From the NCBI RefSeq assembly GCF_000227135.1, contig NC_018256.1, positions 1,131,626 through 1,195,625 of the forward strand: 64,000 bases of DNA, given 5' to 3'. The notes beneath the pieces are model-generated. The model did not search any database and was not told the DNA's origin. It saw only the letters and a program-made list of their open reading frames with translations. The stretch comes from Leishmania donovani. Its lineage: Eukaryota > Euglenozoa > Kinetoplastea > Trypanosomatida > Trypanosomatidae. This document shows, in pieces, positions 29,671-40,700 of this stretch. Within the stretch, counting starts at the first letter, position 1. Every line of letters starts with the position of its first letter. A program made the position numbers and the translations under genes.

Positions 29671-32600
29671 ATGCCGCCCCCTTTCCCCTCACACGCCCCG
29701 GCAATCGTCGCCGCTGTGGCCGGCGCCGTCGCCGGAGCGGCGGCGCTTACCTGGGGTGTCTTACGCTGGCATCGACGCCAGCAGGGACATGAGGGCACTG
29801 GTACCCCGACTGGGACGTGGACTGTTCAGCAGGTGGCGGCATGGCTTCGTGAGAACGGTGTCAGCAAGACCTCTGTGGCTGTGTGTTGTCGCTACAAAGT
29901 GGATGGCGACACACTGATGCGGCTGACGGCGCATGATCTCTATTACATGGGTGTGCCGTTGCGCGACGCGCGAGTGATTCTCGCAGCTGTGGAGGACGTT
30001 AAGGGTAGCCTAGTCCTTCTCTCCTCTGCATCGCCGCGCTCGGTCTCGCGCCGGCAGTCAAGCGTTTCCCCGCGAACTGCCCAAGTAACTGTCCCCTCGG
30101 CGGCCGAGCAGTTTGAGGCCGCCTGGCGGGCACTGATGCGAACCTGTGCACTGCCGGCAAGCGGCACATCACCAGCCGAGCAGCAGCAGCGCTTGGCGGT
30201 GTACACTGGTACTCTTTTAGAGAGCTTTCAGGTGCTGACAGCTGGCGAGCAGGCCGCGGCGCTGTCGCTGGTGGCGGAGGCGGAAAAAGTGCGTGTCGCC
30301 CCCCCTGCCATCGTGCCGCTGGAAGCTCAGCCTGGGCAGGCGGACACCGAGGTCCCTGTGGATACGTCGTTTCCCGTGCAGGCGGTGGAGGAGAAGCTGA
30401 GGCCTTTGCATGATATGCTGGACGGGTTTCTGGACTTTCTGCGCTCTCCGGACCTCGACGCGGTTGCGGCAGCTGAATTCGACGAGTTGGGCGAGCGGGT
30501 CGCGGCGCAGGTGAAGCGGATTTTGCGAGTTGCGGAGCAGTTGCCGCCGAAGCTTGGCGACCCCCTCCGCCGCAAGTGCGACGGCGTTTTCGAGGTCCTC
30601 TTCAGCCGCCAACGGACCGCGCTTGGTGCCTCTGGCGGGGAGGCCGCCGGCAAGGCAAAGCTAATGCAGGCCCTCCGCAGTGTGCTTTCCACTGTGGAGG
30701 ACCCACAGCTGCGCGAGTTGCCTGCTGCACAGCGCGTGCAGGCTCTGTCGTCGTTGGTCAAGCGAGCGGAGGCGATCGAGGCTGTCGCAGCCGGCTCCGT
30801 GTCAGGCGTGCCTAAGGATGTGGAGGTTCTCAATATGGTGCAGTCACTGCTTCGCATTATTCAGGAGGCGATTCGTCTCAGCGAGCGTGAGGCTGAAGCC
30901 GATGAGGATGAGAAGGAAGGGCAGGCGCCTGCTGCAGAGGACGCGGGTGCTGCCAACGGGCCGATCCCTGTAATCGTCAGGACTGTGCAGGACATTCAGG
31001 GCACCCTGCAGTCAGAGACATTCCAGCACGCGCCGTCGGCGGTAAAGGTGGAGTTGTGCACCACTTTGCTCCAACGAGTTGCGGCGCTGGAGGACAACCT
31101 GGCCGAAGTGCCCTCTCCCGCGCAGGCTATGGTGCGGGATCTTCTTTCGAACACAAGGAACGTGCTCGCCGTCGTGATTGCCGCGGCTGAGACCGAGGGG
31201 AACGATGGCGGCGAGGACCCCCCGGCGGATGATGAGAAGCCCGAGAAGGAGCAGGTTGGTAACGGCGACGCCGAGGCGGCCCAGACGGAGGGTGAGAAGA
31301 GAGAGACGCAGAGCTCTGACACAAACATAGATGCGTACGTGGCACAGTTGGAGAAGATATTCGACTTCCTGACCTCCGACGCGCTGGATCAGGCCACGAT
31401 GGAGGAGAGGAAAAAGGTAGCGGTGAGGCTGCGGCAGCGGGTGGAGGCGATCAAGGCAGATGTGGCAGCGCGCGACCCCCAGTGCACACTCATCACGGAG
31501 CTCATCGCTCCTCTTCAAAATTTGTTGTCTGAAATGGCTAGCAATCACGTTGCGTCGCGTGAGTTCCTCGAGATTACTGCCCCTCTTAGTGACGTGCGAC
31601 GTCTTTTGACCAGCGAGTCATTCCAGCAGCTGCCCCACGCCGGGAAGATACGTATTGCCCGCAACATTGTGCCACAACTGCAGCAGCTTACCTCTTCCTT
31701 CTCCTCCTTGTCGAACTCTGAGCGTACTGCCGCAGAGGAGCTGCTTCGCCCCATCAACGAGGTGCTGTTGCACCTGATGCGTCCCCGCGGCGTTGCTACG
31801 GGGTCAGCGCAGGAAGTGCTTGATCGTCTTCAAGCGGTGATGCGCACCATCCAAGGCGCCGAGCTCACCACCATGTCGCCAACGGAGAGAAGCGCCTGGG
31901 CTGCCAACACCGTCGCGGATCTGGGCCGGCTTCGGGACGATTGTGCGGCGCTCGGCGCTGAGGGAGAAGCATTACTTCCTATCATCGAGCGTCTTCGAAG
32001 CCAACTGAGCGGGTTGCTGCCCGACCATACAAATGCTGGAGGAGGCGAAGACCGTGATGATTCCGGCGACGCCGAACGCAGCGGCGCCGGATGCAACGGC
32101 GAGGCTCAGCGGGAGCAGGAGGAGGGTCGGACACACCTTGTCTGGGCAGCACCGCGTGACATGCACGCTGAATTGCTGGAGGCTGAGCGGGCAGCGACGC
32201 CAGTGCCGCCGGAACGGTTGCAGAGAATGCTCCAGATGATGGGAGAGGCGACTGAGCTACCGGGTATGTCAACACGACAAGAGGCGGAGCCGCGGCAGTT
32301 CGGCAGTCTCCTGCGTCGCCACGCGGAGGGCGTGGGCGGCGAGGTAAACGACGATAGCACCAGCGCTAGAGTCGACGGCGCGGAACAGGACTTCGATGAA
32401 GCCACGGCGGCGCTGCACGCTTTACGCAGATCTCTGCAGGTGCTGATGGATGCGGTGCAAGATGAGAACGCTGCGACGGCGACGGAGTTGTCAGTGGTGG
32501 CGAGCAAAACAGAGGAACTGCTCGCAAGCGCTGATGCGGCCAAGATAAACTGGCGCGCTGACTCGTGGTGCACCGGCACGGTGCGGAGCATTTCGGAGGC

Positions 32601-33384
32601 CCTGCAGCAGTTGCGCGGCAGCGGGGGCGGCGCAAGCCGCGCCAAAGTTCCAAGCAAAGTGGAGGAGGTGCTCCAATCATCTATCGCGGCTCTCATCGCA
32701 AACCCGCCGACCGGCATGGAGGACTTCGAGCCGTACCTGCGTTTGCTGCAGCTGGCCCAGCCATCGGCAGAACAGATGACGAACAGGGAGCTGATGCTGC
32801 TCAAAAGCCTCCAGGAATCGGTGATAGAGGCCATGCGGCGCCTCCCAGATCATCCGCGTCAAAATGGCGAAAGGACCAGGCATGAGACCGACGACGAGGG
32901 GGAGGGCAGTGCACAGGCAGTATTGGGCGTGCCGCAGCAGATGCCGTACAAACGGCGCGAAGGCTCCTCCTCGGCGGAGGAGCTGGACGACTCCGACAAT
33001 GCCCAGCAGGATCTGGAGCGCCTCCTGGCCGGTGAGGGGGTGACAGTGGAGGATGCCATTGAAGCGCTGCGGGAGCAGATTTGCCTGCAGCCCGATGCAC
33101 TCGACCGTGGCGAGGCCGGCGATGAGGACGAGGTCGAGCGGGCCGGGAACGAAGAGGACGACGCCTGCGTGTCACAGTCGGAGGCGCAACGCGCTGACAA
33201 ACAGACCCCAGATCCACTTCAGCCGGAGAGCGCAGATGCCTTTAACGAGGACGACGACGACGGCGTTGGCAGCAGCGGTGCCGCAGCCATCTCTGGCCCC
33301 TCGTCTGGCTCTGCGCGACACATCGCGTACGACGACGAGTTTGACGGCGAGGACAAGACTCACAGCAGCACCAGCGCCGCATGA
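29671..33384 (+). CDS. TM-anchored SAM-domain protein with repeated helical segments
   Basis: 1237 residues. Residues about 10-30 (AIVAAVAGAVAGAAALTWGV) form an N-terminal membrane anchor followed by basic residues, so the rest is probably cytosolic. A SAM domain spans about 48-112 (WTVQQVAAWLRENG, LMRLTAHDLYYMGV, DARVILAAVEDVK). Downstream at least six loosely similar segments begin near residues 239, 330, 433, 554, 631 and 714, with a possible seventh near 909. Each has a pattern of L..(I/V)...L.S..L..L....R..VA..L..RV..(I/L). They look like three-helix bundles, vaguely BAG-like. Acidic linkers separate them and the C-terminal 200 residues are very acidic. SAM domains self-associate or bind partners. 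No family name is recognised. The ATG follows an AG-rich leader at 29620-29628. Confidence 0.85.
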   Translation: MPPPFPSHAPAIVAAVAGAVAGAAALTWGVLRWHRRQQGHEGTGTPTGTWTVQQVAAWLRENGVSKTSVAVCCRYKVDGDTLMRLTAHDLYYMGVPLRDARVILAAVEDVKGSLVLLSSASPRSVSRRQSSVSPRTAQVTVPSAAEQFEAAWRALMRTCALPASGTSPAEQQQRLAVYTGTLLESFQVLTAGEQAAALSLVAEAEKVRVAPPAIVPLEAQPGQADTEVPVDTSFPVQAVEEKLRPLHDMLDGFLDFLRSPDLDAVAAAEFDELGERVAAQVKRILRVAEQLPPKLGDPLRRKCDGVFEVLFSRQRTALGASGGEAAGKAKLMQALRSVLSTVEDPQLRELPAAQRVQALSSLVKRAEAIEAVAAGSVSGVPKDVEVLNMVQSLLRIIQEAIRLSEREAEADEDEKEGQAPAAEDAGAANGPIPVIVRTVQDIQGTLQSETFQHAPSAVKVELCTTLLQRVAALEDNLAEVPSPAQAMVRDLLSNTRNVLAVVIAAAETEGNDGGEDPPADDEKPEKEQVGNGDAEAAQTEGEKRETQSSDTNIDAYVAQLEKIFDFLTSDALDQATMEERKKVAVRLRQRVEAIKADVAARDPQCTLITELIAPLQNLLSEMASNHVASREFLEITAPLSDVRRLLTSESFQQLPHAGKIRIARNIVPQLQQLTSSFSSLSNSERTAAEELLRPINEVLLHLMRPRGVATGSAQEVLDRLQAVMRTIQGAELTTMSPTERSAWAANTVADLGRLRDDCAALGAEGEALLPIIERLRSQLSGLLPDHTNAGGGEDRDDSGDAERSGAGCNGEAQREQEEGRTHLVWAAPRDMHAELLEAERAATPVPPERLQRMLQMMGEATELPGMSTRQEAEPRQFGSLLRRHAEGVGGEVNDDSTSARVDGAEQDFDEATAALHALRRSLQVLMDAVQDENAATATELSVVASKTEELLASADAAKINWRADSWCTGTVRSISEALQQLRGSGGGASRAKVPSKVEEVLQSSIAALIANPPTGMEDFEPYLRLLQLAQPSAEQMTNRELMLLKSLQESVIEAMRRLPDHPRQNGERTRHETDDEGEGSAQAVLGVPQQMPYKRREGSSSAEELDDSDNAQQDLERLLAGEGVTVEDAIEALREQICLQPDALDRGEAGDEDEVERAGNEEDDACVSQSEAQRADKQTPDPLQPESADAFNEDDDDGVGSSGAAAISGPSSGSARHIAYDDEFDGEDKTHSSTSAA

Positions 33385-34244
33385 TGAGATGTCGGGGTAT
33401 CGCCTATCCCCCCCTCTTTACTCAGCACTATCAGCACCTACACATACACGGTGCCGTCTGTGAGGTGCAATGCGCAGGCCCTCATCGGTGATGGATGGGT
33501 CTTGCAATAGAAAAGGCGTGGATGAAGCAAGTTTCTGTTTTCATCTGCGCGGCCTTATCGAGCGATGTGCAATGACATGCACGAAGGACTATAACGGCCT
33601 GTCGGCTATACACACGCGATGCGCACACAAGGATGAAGGCTGCGGACGGCGACGCACGATGCCTTCCTACCCATGATCAAACCCAGAGGTGCTTGATGCT
33701 TTTTTTATGCGTTTGCACGAAAGAGCAGACGGGACCTTTTATGCACCTGCCTTAGGCCTCTTCTTTTCTCTCTTCGCGTTGAGCAGCAGCGGCTGTGGTG
33801 CTGCGAGCAAATCGCCATCGTCTTCTCTTTCGCTGTTTTTTCTTCGTTTTCGCTGGAGTGACTGTATTCGCCCTGAGCGCCGGTCGAAGGGGGTGGGGGG
33901 GGGGACGATGAGGTGGGCTGCCAGTGCCCCACTTTTGTCTACTTCCTTGCCCCCCCCCCTCCTGTGCTTCAAAGCACAGACACAGACGGACCAAACAGCC
34001 TGCCACTCCACGCACAGCGACAATGGGGCACGAACGCAGGCAGCGTCGTTGCGATAGCTCTGCCGAAACGGTACACGCATCTCTCGAGCGGGCTTCGTCG
34101 CGCATTCGAGTCGCATGGCGCTCTGAAAGATCGCAGAGGTGATGAGGTACACCAGAGCGTGCAGGAAAGGCTTTTTAGGCTTTCTTTGCCGTATGGAAGA
34201 TGCCAAACACGACGGCCTTCTTTTTTTTGTTGTTCGGCCGCCTG

Positions 34245-34881
34245 TGAGTACCCCGCCAGCCCCGCTCACGGGAGGACTTCTCGGTGCGTCGCATGCTCAG
34301 GGCCCAGCACCCTCCCCCTTCTATTTCCTGCCAATGCGGAACCACTTGTGGTGGTGACATGGCCCGGGCACCCAAGCCGGAGGGAGGTCAGAGCGATTCA
34401 TAGCAACTGATATCGGCGGTCAGGTCCTGGGTGGCGCTGCGTGAGAGCGAGCGGCGACGGTGAGCACACGCTTGCACTATACCGATGAAGGGCAGAGCGT
34501 CGGGGTGACGCGAACGCATGCCACCCGACCCTCACGCTGCCTGCTGATGTGGGGACCGGCGCGACGCCGAGANNNNNNNNNNNNNNNNNNNNNNNNNNNN
34601 NNNNNNNNNNNNNNNNNNNNNNNNNNNNNNNNNNNNNNNNNNNNNNNNNNNNNNNNNNNNNNNNNNNNNNNGAGGGACGCAGCAAGTGGCGACCGGCGTC
34701 GTGAGAGCTGCTGTGAGGCGACCTGAGGGGGGGGGCGCGGTGGGACGGGCGGGTGGGTGGCGTTTGAGGCCGAGGCCGTGCTGAGATGACTGGGTCGGCG
34801 CATTGCTGTAACACGCGTGTGCCGACGGCTGCTTTTGCACCACGCGGATGGGGCCTGCGACAGGCTGAGGGTGGAGTTGAA
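34245..34881 (+). mobile_element. SIDER-like dispersed repeat, copy A2
   Basis: Direct repeat of 15587-16239, nearly identical by eye over its whole length. It diverges only at the last ~30 nt, where several substitutions appear, and ends before AATGGAGC. It lies in the presumed 3' UTR of the SAM-domain gene. Like copy A1 it has a scaffold gap that its partner reads through. Confidence 0.75.
34573..34671. other. Assembly gap (99 N), probably spurious
   Basis: Copy A1 at about 16021-16040 runs continuously through the two flanks of this gap, with the flanks overlapping by about 2 nt. No missing sequence is expected. Confidence 0.9.
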
Positions 34882-35349
34882 TGGAGCTTAAGTAGTGTTC
34901 TGTGGCGAAATAGGCATGTTGAAAACGAGAAATGAGCACCGTAATTGTCTCGCTGAGCTCATGCACACCGAAGCCGCTTTAGCCTTCCGTGTTGTCTGTG
35001 CGTTATCCCGCGTCTCGCTGCCCTTGTTCCTCTCAACAGCGGCCTTCGCCTCAGCTTCTTGCCGGATTCTTTCTCGTGTCCTTTACACTGCGCGGCAGCG
35101 CGGCCGAAGCACACGCAGCACTGTGCGTTCTCCCCCCATGGCTGCATTCTTTGAGAAGAGGAGCCTTGCGGAATCCGTGCAGGGTCTGTCCGCGCCGCCT
35201 GCCATTTTTTGCCAACTCGATTCCAGTTTTCTTCGAAATCTGCGTGACGTTGTCGCACCACTGCTCTCTGAACATCTCCACACCCTCTCTTGTCAAACTC
35301 AGCTGGATACGCACACACCAACCCGCATAGGGATCGTGAAGTCAGAGAG

Positions 35350-36675
35350 ATGTCAGAGGCGGCTCGAACGACGCGGCACTACGTGAGTGACTGTCTCGAG
35401 GAGCGATACCCCTATGATGCCTGCAAGGGGTTTGCTGGCATTCGCCAGCGCGAGGCGGGTCGCGTCTTCAACGGGTACGGGCCCGCCGCCGTCGACGACA
35501 TGATGAATAGCTTGACGGACCCCTCTGTGCCTACCGAAGAAAAGACGAGGGCTGTGCATCTGCTGTACGCCCGGTCGGCGTCGCAAGAGACGAAGATCGA
35601 GATGCTGACGAAAGGGCTGGTGCCTCTTCTTGTAGCGACGCTGCAGCAATGCCCCGATCTCCTCTTGAAACATCAGTGCTTGCTGCTGCTGCGCTCTCTC
35701 GGGGTCCTCGCGCAGGGCTGCTTTGCGATCGTTCGGGAGGGCGCCATCCCGGTGGTTGCCGGCGCGCTGCACACCGTGTTGTCCCCTGCGGGGTCGTCGG
35801 AGGCAGCTCAAGCCTGCTGCATTGCCGCGGCACACGTCCTGTTCCAGGTGAGCAGCAACATGTCCGGGCTGCGGTGGATGCTGAGCTTGGCTCACGACTC
35901 CGCTTTCGAGGGGATTGAAGCGGCGTGGGCTGGGGAGCCGCTGGCGCCGAAGGCACTCGTCTCCTTCATAGCCGACAGCCTTGCGAGCGAAGCAACGCCT
36001 GCCAAGGCCACCACCTACCTCATTCAGACCCTAGCACGCTTGACCAGCCTCGCGCGCGGCGTGGAAGCGTTTCTTGCCGTCTCCGATGCCGTTGACGTCA
36101 TGGTCGAGCATCTCAGACACCTCCCGAGACCTCCCACGCAGGACAGCGAGCTGTGCGCGGCGACGCTGGAGGTGATGTGGAACACGACCCTCGGTCACGC
36201 CGGCGCAGCAGTCATGGAGGAGCGCGGCGTGCCCGATATTCTTTTTCAACTCCTTGTAGACACCAGCGGGAGCGCCACTCAGGTGCCCGTGTGCGTGCAG
36301 CGGCAGTTGACTGGGGCGCTTTCCGCTGTTTCTCAGCTTACCTCCGTCAAGCAACGCAGCACGCACGCCGTGTCGGCAGCGGAGGCTCGCACCCGCATTG
36401 TCGTCTTGCTCGACTACGTCCGCGAGTGGAACAAGCTTATTGCGAAGCAATACACCAACGCATCCAGGCCGATCCCAAACGACGCTGCTGCGATCGTGAC
36501 GAACCTGATACAGTGCATCCGCCTCGCATCGGAGCTAAAGCCGGTGCGGGACGTCACCCACGCCATTGTGGAGGCCATGGAACAGGAGGACACCACGGAG
36601 GCCTTCTACTTCCGCCGCCAGCTGTACTTCCACACAAGGTGGGAGGCTGAGTACCACGCAAGCGTGGAGGTGTAG
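35350..36675 (+). CDS. ARM/HEAT-repeat protein, RSPH14-like
   Basis: 441 residues. The protein is a run of armadillo-like helices from about residue 40 to 420, for example MLTKGLVPLLVATLQ, LLKHQCLLLLRSLG, IVREGAIPVVAGALH and MEERGVPDILFQLL. The start block, YPYDACKGFAGIRQREAG, followed by two-helix repeats, resembles radial spoke protein 14 (RSPH14/RTDR1), an ARM-repeat component of flagellar radial spokes. The family link is tentative, since many ARM proteins share this pattern. I chose the ATG at 35350 because the frame upstream has only a non-ATG start and spacer composition. If RSPH14 is right, the protein acts in the flagellar axoneme. Confidence 0.72.
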   Translation: MSEAARTTRHYVSDCLEERYPYDACKGFAGIRQREAGRVFNGYGPAAVDDMMNSLTDPSVPTEEKTRAVHLLYARSASQETKIEMLTKGLVPLLVATLQQCPDLLLKHQCLLLLRSLGVLAQGCFAIVREGAIPVVAGALHTVLSPAGSSEAAQACCIAAAHVLFQVSSNMSGLRWMLSLAHDSAFEGIEAAWAGEPLAPKALVSFIADSLASEATPAKATTYLIQTLARLTSLARGVEAFLAVSDAVDVMVEHLRHLPRPPTQDSELCAATLEVMWNTTLGHAGAAVMEERGVPDILFQLLVDTSGSATQVPVCVQRQLTGALSAVSQLTSVKQRSTHAVSAAEARTRIVVLLDYVREWNKLIAKQYTNASRPIPNDAAAIVTNLIQCIRLASELKPVRDVTHAIVEAMEQEDTTEAFYFRRQLYFHTRWEAEYHASVEV

Positions 36676-37769
36676 GTCGCCCCTTCCCGCACGTTCTTTT
36701 CGTTCTCCTCTCTCTCTCATGACGTGTGAGTGTGTGTGTGGGGGGGGGTGGAGGGGTCAGCGGCCTGTCTTGTCCCTGCTGCTGCTGCTGCTGCTGCTGC
36801 AGAGGCGCCGCATGCTAGCCGTGCGTCGCGATGCGCGTTGATGTAGAAGACGAGGCGCCTTTTTGCTTCTCATTTTTTTTTCTTGCCAAACCAGCGGCGC
36901 TTTCTTCTCCCTCTCTCAACTTGTTTGCCGTCATCCGCGGTGGACCTCTTGTGCCCCTGCCCAGGCGTTTACGAGCCTCTCGCACGCTCTCACCGCACCA
37001 GCTGCGTCGGTGCCTTGTCTGCACGACCGTTGTAGGGTCGGTGAACGCAGAGACGGTGCGGCTGCTGGAGCCCGCAAGGGACACCCGAAGGAAGACGGAG
37101 GTGAGCGGCAGAGAGTTATGTAGTGTACAATGGACAGCAAACGACGATGAAACATGAATGCGTTACTGGATCGGTGCACCGATGTGGAGGAGAGCAGCGA
37201 GCTGCTTGCACCCCACCCCCGGACACGTCAACCCACAAGAAAAAAACGCGAAGCTGCGACGCGTGACTGCCGCCGTGCGCCTTACCTACGCCGGACTCAA
37301 TGTTCTTTTCGCTGCTCTCTCCCTCTTCCTAATCTCCGCTTATCATGCACCTCAACACGCATTCGAGTGTACCGGCCTCGGGTCGTTGAGCGTGAGGATA
37401 AACGAACGGGGCGCCCCATCGCATCGCGACTGTCACCACCGCTCACCCTATGCAGATAAAACTCGCAGCACACATACGTCAGCCCAGCCCCCACACAAGG
37501 TGCGTGCTTATACGAGCGCACACAATAGATTAGAGTCGTACACACCCAGAGAGAGAGGGAGAGAGAGAGAGGGAAGGGGCGAGACAGTAGAGTTGACGTG
37601 TGAGCACGGATACGTGCGCTCACCTAGCAGCCGTTCCGGTGCCTTTCGAGTAGGGCCAGGCTCAGGTGCGGTTTGACGAACCTCTTCGGTTTTTGTTTTC
37701 TGTCTCTTGTGTGGAGCCGCTTTTGCTTTCATAGAACCCACCCCACGAGCTGCATCACCAGCGGTCGTC
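36676..37769. other. Intergenic spacer
   Basis: No gene supported. It contains TG and poly-G runs, a (CTG)8 repeat at 36776-36799, a GA-rich block at about 37550-37577 and a T-rich pyrimidine tract at about 37679-37710 with AGs at 37715-37716 and 37733-37734 that could be acceptors for the condensin gene. Confidence 0.6.
36776..36799. repeat. (CTG)8 trinucleotide repeat
   Basis: Eight perfect CTG units in non-coding sequence about 100 nt after the ARM-gene stop codon. Confidence 0.95.
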
Positions 37770-40700
37770 ATGGGCTCCCACAAGAAGGCCGCTGCCGTCT
37801 CTTCGACGGACACGTTCGAGGAGGTTGGCCGCATCTTTCAGCAAGTGCACCAGAGTGCCGCCCACGCGCAGAAGTGCAAGAAGAAGCTCATCAGCCTCGG
37901 CCAGGAGAGCGCGCCGCAACTCTGCAGAAATGTGTGCGATGTCGTGCTGCTGATCCTGAAGCAGGTGACTCAAATCGCGCCTGAGGCGATGCGAAGGCAC
38001 TACGCCTTCGTCACTGAGCTCTGTAAGGCGTTCCGCGAGTCCTTCGAGTCGGACCAGCTGGCCATTGAGCTGCTGAAGAGTGTTTCGGCCTTCCACAACG
38101 CGATGGACAAGGCTGTGCGGCTGGCCGTCGTATCCACCTTTGAGGCCCTGCTAAAGACGGTGGACCAAAGCAACGTGTCGGAGGAGCGGCAGGACTTCTA
38201 CCAGGAGGCTGCGGAGCTGCTGAAGCAGCGCGTGCATGATAAGTGCCCGCAGGTTCGTGCGAAGGCGGTCGCCAGCGTGGCTGCCTTCCAGTCCGGGAAA
38301 AAAGACTGCGACGTCACACAGCAGCTCATTGCACTGCTGTGCTGCGACACCAACGCCGACGTGCGCAAGCAGATCCTCCACTCCATTGCGCCGCGCAAGG
38401 AGTTTCTCGAGGGGTACTTCCACGGCATTATCCGCTGCATTCGCGATGTCGTGGCGCGCGTGCGGGCGGAGGCGTGGGACGTGCTAGGCCGCTTTCCGTG
38501 GCGCTACATCACCGCCTACGCGGATGCCAAGGGAGTGAAGATGCCGGAGCTGCTCGCGGCCGGGCTTGACGACTCCAACGCATCGGTCGTCATTGCCTGT
38601 CGAGCCGCCATCACCAACTCTTGGGTGCACCGTGACTGTAAGGATGTGTGTGAAGATTTCATGAACAGCATCGCGTGTGGGTACGTGCTCCCGTCGCTGT
38701 CGCCGTACGAGCGCATCAGTGCGGAGCTGCTTGTACACGCGCGAAAGCGCCAGGCCAACACACACTTTCCCTTGAAGCTCGACGACATCAACACGGCGGG
38801 GCTGCTCTTATGGAAGGCGGACTGTCGTGTGTCGTGCGACACGGAGGGCGAGGACGAGACACAGCTGCTGCCGCCGCTGGGGCAGTTCAGCGCCGTTCTC
38901 CAGGATACTGTGTACGCCTACGCGCGCCCCGATGCGGAGCCCAAGACGGTCAAGTTCCGCAGCGTCGAGGACGCCGACAACATGCTGCGTATTCTGCTCT
39001 CGGTTTTTGACATCTACGACGACAATGCCTACTTGGCACACGCCGACAACACCACGCGCGCATCGCTGCTGCGCCTCATCAACTTTATCTTGAAGGTTGT
39101 GCCTGACGAAGATCCGTCGCTCTTCGTGGACGTCGCCGTGCGCGCTCTCAAGTCGCTCACCGCCCGCACGCCGGAGGAGGCAACAAAAACGATCACGTCC
39201 GCGCTCGACTCGCTCTTTCGCAGCCTGAAACTGCCGCAGCGGCACAGCCTGGGCTTCGACGATGTCGAAGCAATTGGACGCAAGAGCCGCGAGCGGCAGC
39301 AGGAGTTGGTGAAGCGGAAGGTGCTGTTGCGCGCTGGCGAGCTGGCGGAGGAGTCCTACACGGAGCTGAAGGAGGAAATGGACCGAGATGAGAAGTTTCT
39401 GCTGCGCATGCAGCTCATCGTCCTCGCGTTCCTTTCACATTCGCAGCGCGGGGACGCGATTCCGATGTTCTGCTACCACATCATTCAGATGGGCCGGCAC
39501 CTGGACAACGAGAAAGTGCGCGTGGCGGCGACGAAATCGCTTTGCTTGCAGTGCCTCATCAACCCCGAGAGCGTCCACACCTTCATGCCGCTCATCCTGG
39601 CCGACTCGCAAGAGAATGCTGGCGGCGCCGTAGGGGCCGACATGAGCCTTCCCATCGCGGCCATCGGCGTCATCTTTGATCTCATCATGGAGTACGGGCT
39701 GCGCTTTTTCGACGTGGCGAAGCGGCCACCGAACGAGGCGAGGGCGTTGTACAACTCAGAGAGCGAGATCGAGGCCCGCCTGCAGCGCGAGCAGGAATTG
39801 GCGGAGGAGGACGTGCACAAAGTGGGCAGCAAGCGTCTTCTTTCAACGCTACAGTTTTACCTGCAGCCGGGCAACGAGGCCAAGCACATCGTCACATCCG
39901 CCGGCTTCTGCAAACTGCTGAGCTGCAACCGCCTTCCTGCAGAGGTGGTTCCACATGTTGTAGCAGTTCTGCTTATTCACTACACCGGTGCCATGGCTTC
40001 GAAGAAGGAAAGCATCACAGCCGCGTACATGATGGACTTCCTCGGCACCTTCTTCCGTAGCTATGCCGCGAGCCACCCAAAGCGCCAGGTGCAGGTCTGC
40101 GAGGGCGGTATCACTGCATTCCGCGTCGTACTTGAGCGCAACATCGCCATGGCATCGAGGCTGATTGAGTTTGTTGCGCGTCTCACGGACGCCTACACGT
40201 TGACCGTCATTCGCGACATCGACCCGCAAGCGGCAATGCGCGCGACCAGGGACGTGGTGGACGAGACAGGAGGAGCAGCAGAAGAGGAGGTCGAGGCGCA
40301 GCGCAAGAGCAACCGCACCAACGCAACACGTTCTTCCATGCAGTCTGGTCGCCTTTTCCGCGAACTGAGTCGCCACTCTCTTCACGAGCGTCTCTCGCAG
40401 GAGCTGCTGGTCGTGTTGGCGAGTAGCGAGCTCGTGGAGAGCCGCGCTGCCTGCATGGATGCTCTGGAGAAGTGCATGTATTTTTACAGCCTCGAACCGC
40501 AGCCCTTTTTACTCCACTGCGCCGCCGCGGCACTGGAGGCGACGCGGCATGCTGCCCCTATCGTGTACGACCGTCTAGAGGCCTGGCAGACGAAGCTTCG
40601 TGAGCGATGCGCCGCGGCCGGCGCTGCGCCACAGTCGAACGGCCCCATGAGCGACGCCGAAAGCGCCGATTCGCTCGAGCAGCGGTGGTGCGAGGCGTTA

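Larger units (their letters stand above)
33385..35349. other. Intergenic spacer with SIDER-like repeat A2
   Basis: No gene supported. It includes the 3' UTR of the SAM gene, poly-G and poly-C runs at about 33894-33958 and repeat A2. A CT-rich stretch at about 35060-35090 ends with AG at 35097-35098, a plausible acceptor for the ARM-repeat gene. Confidence 0.6.
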
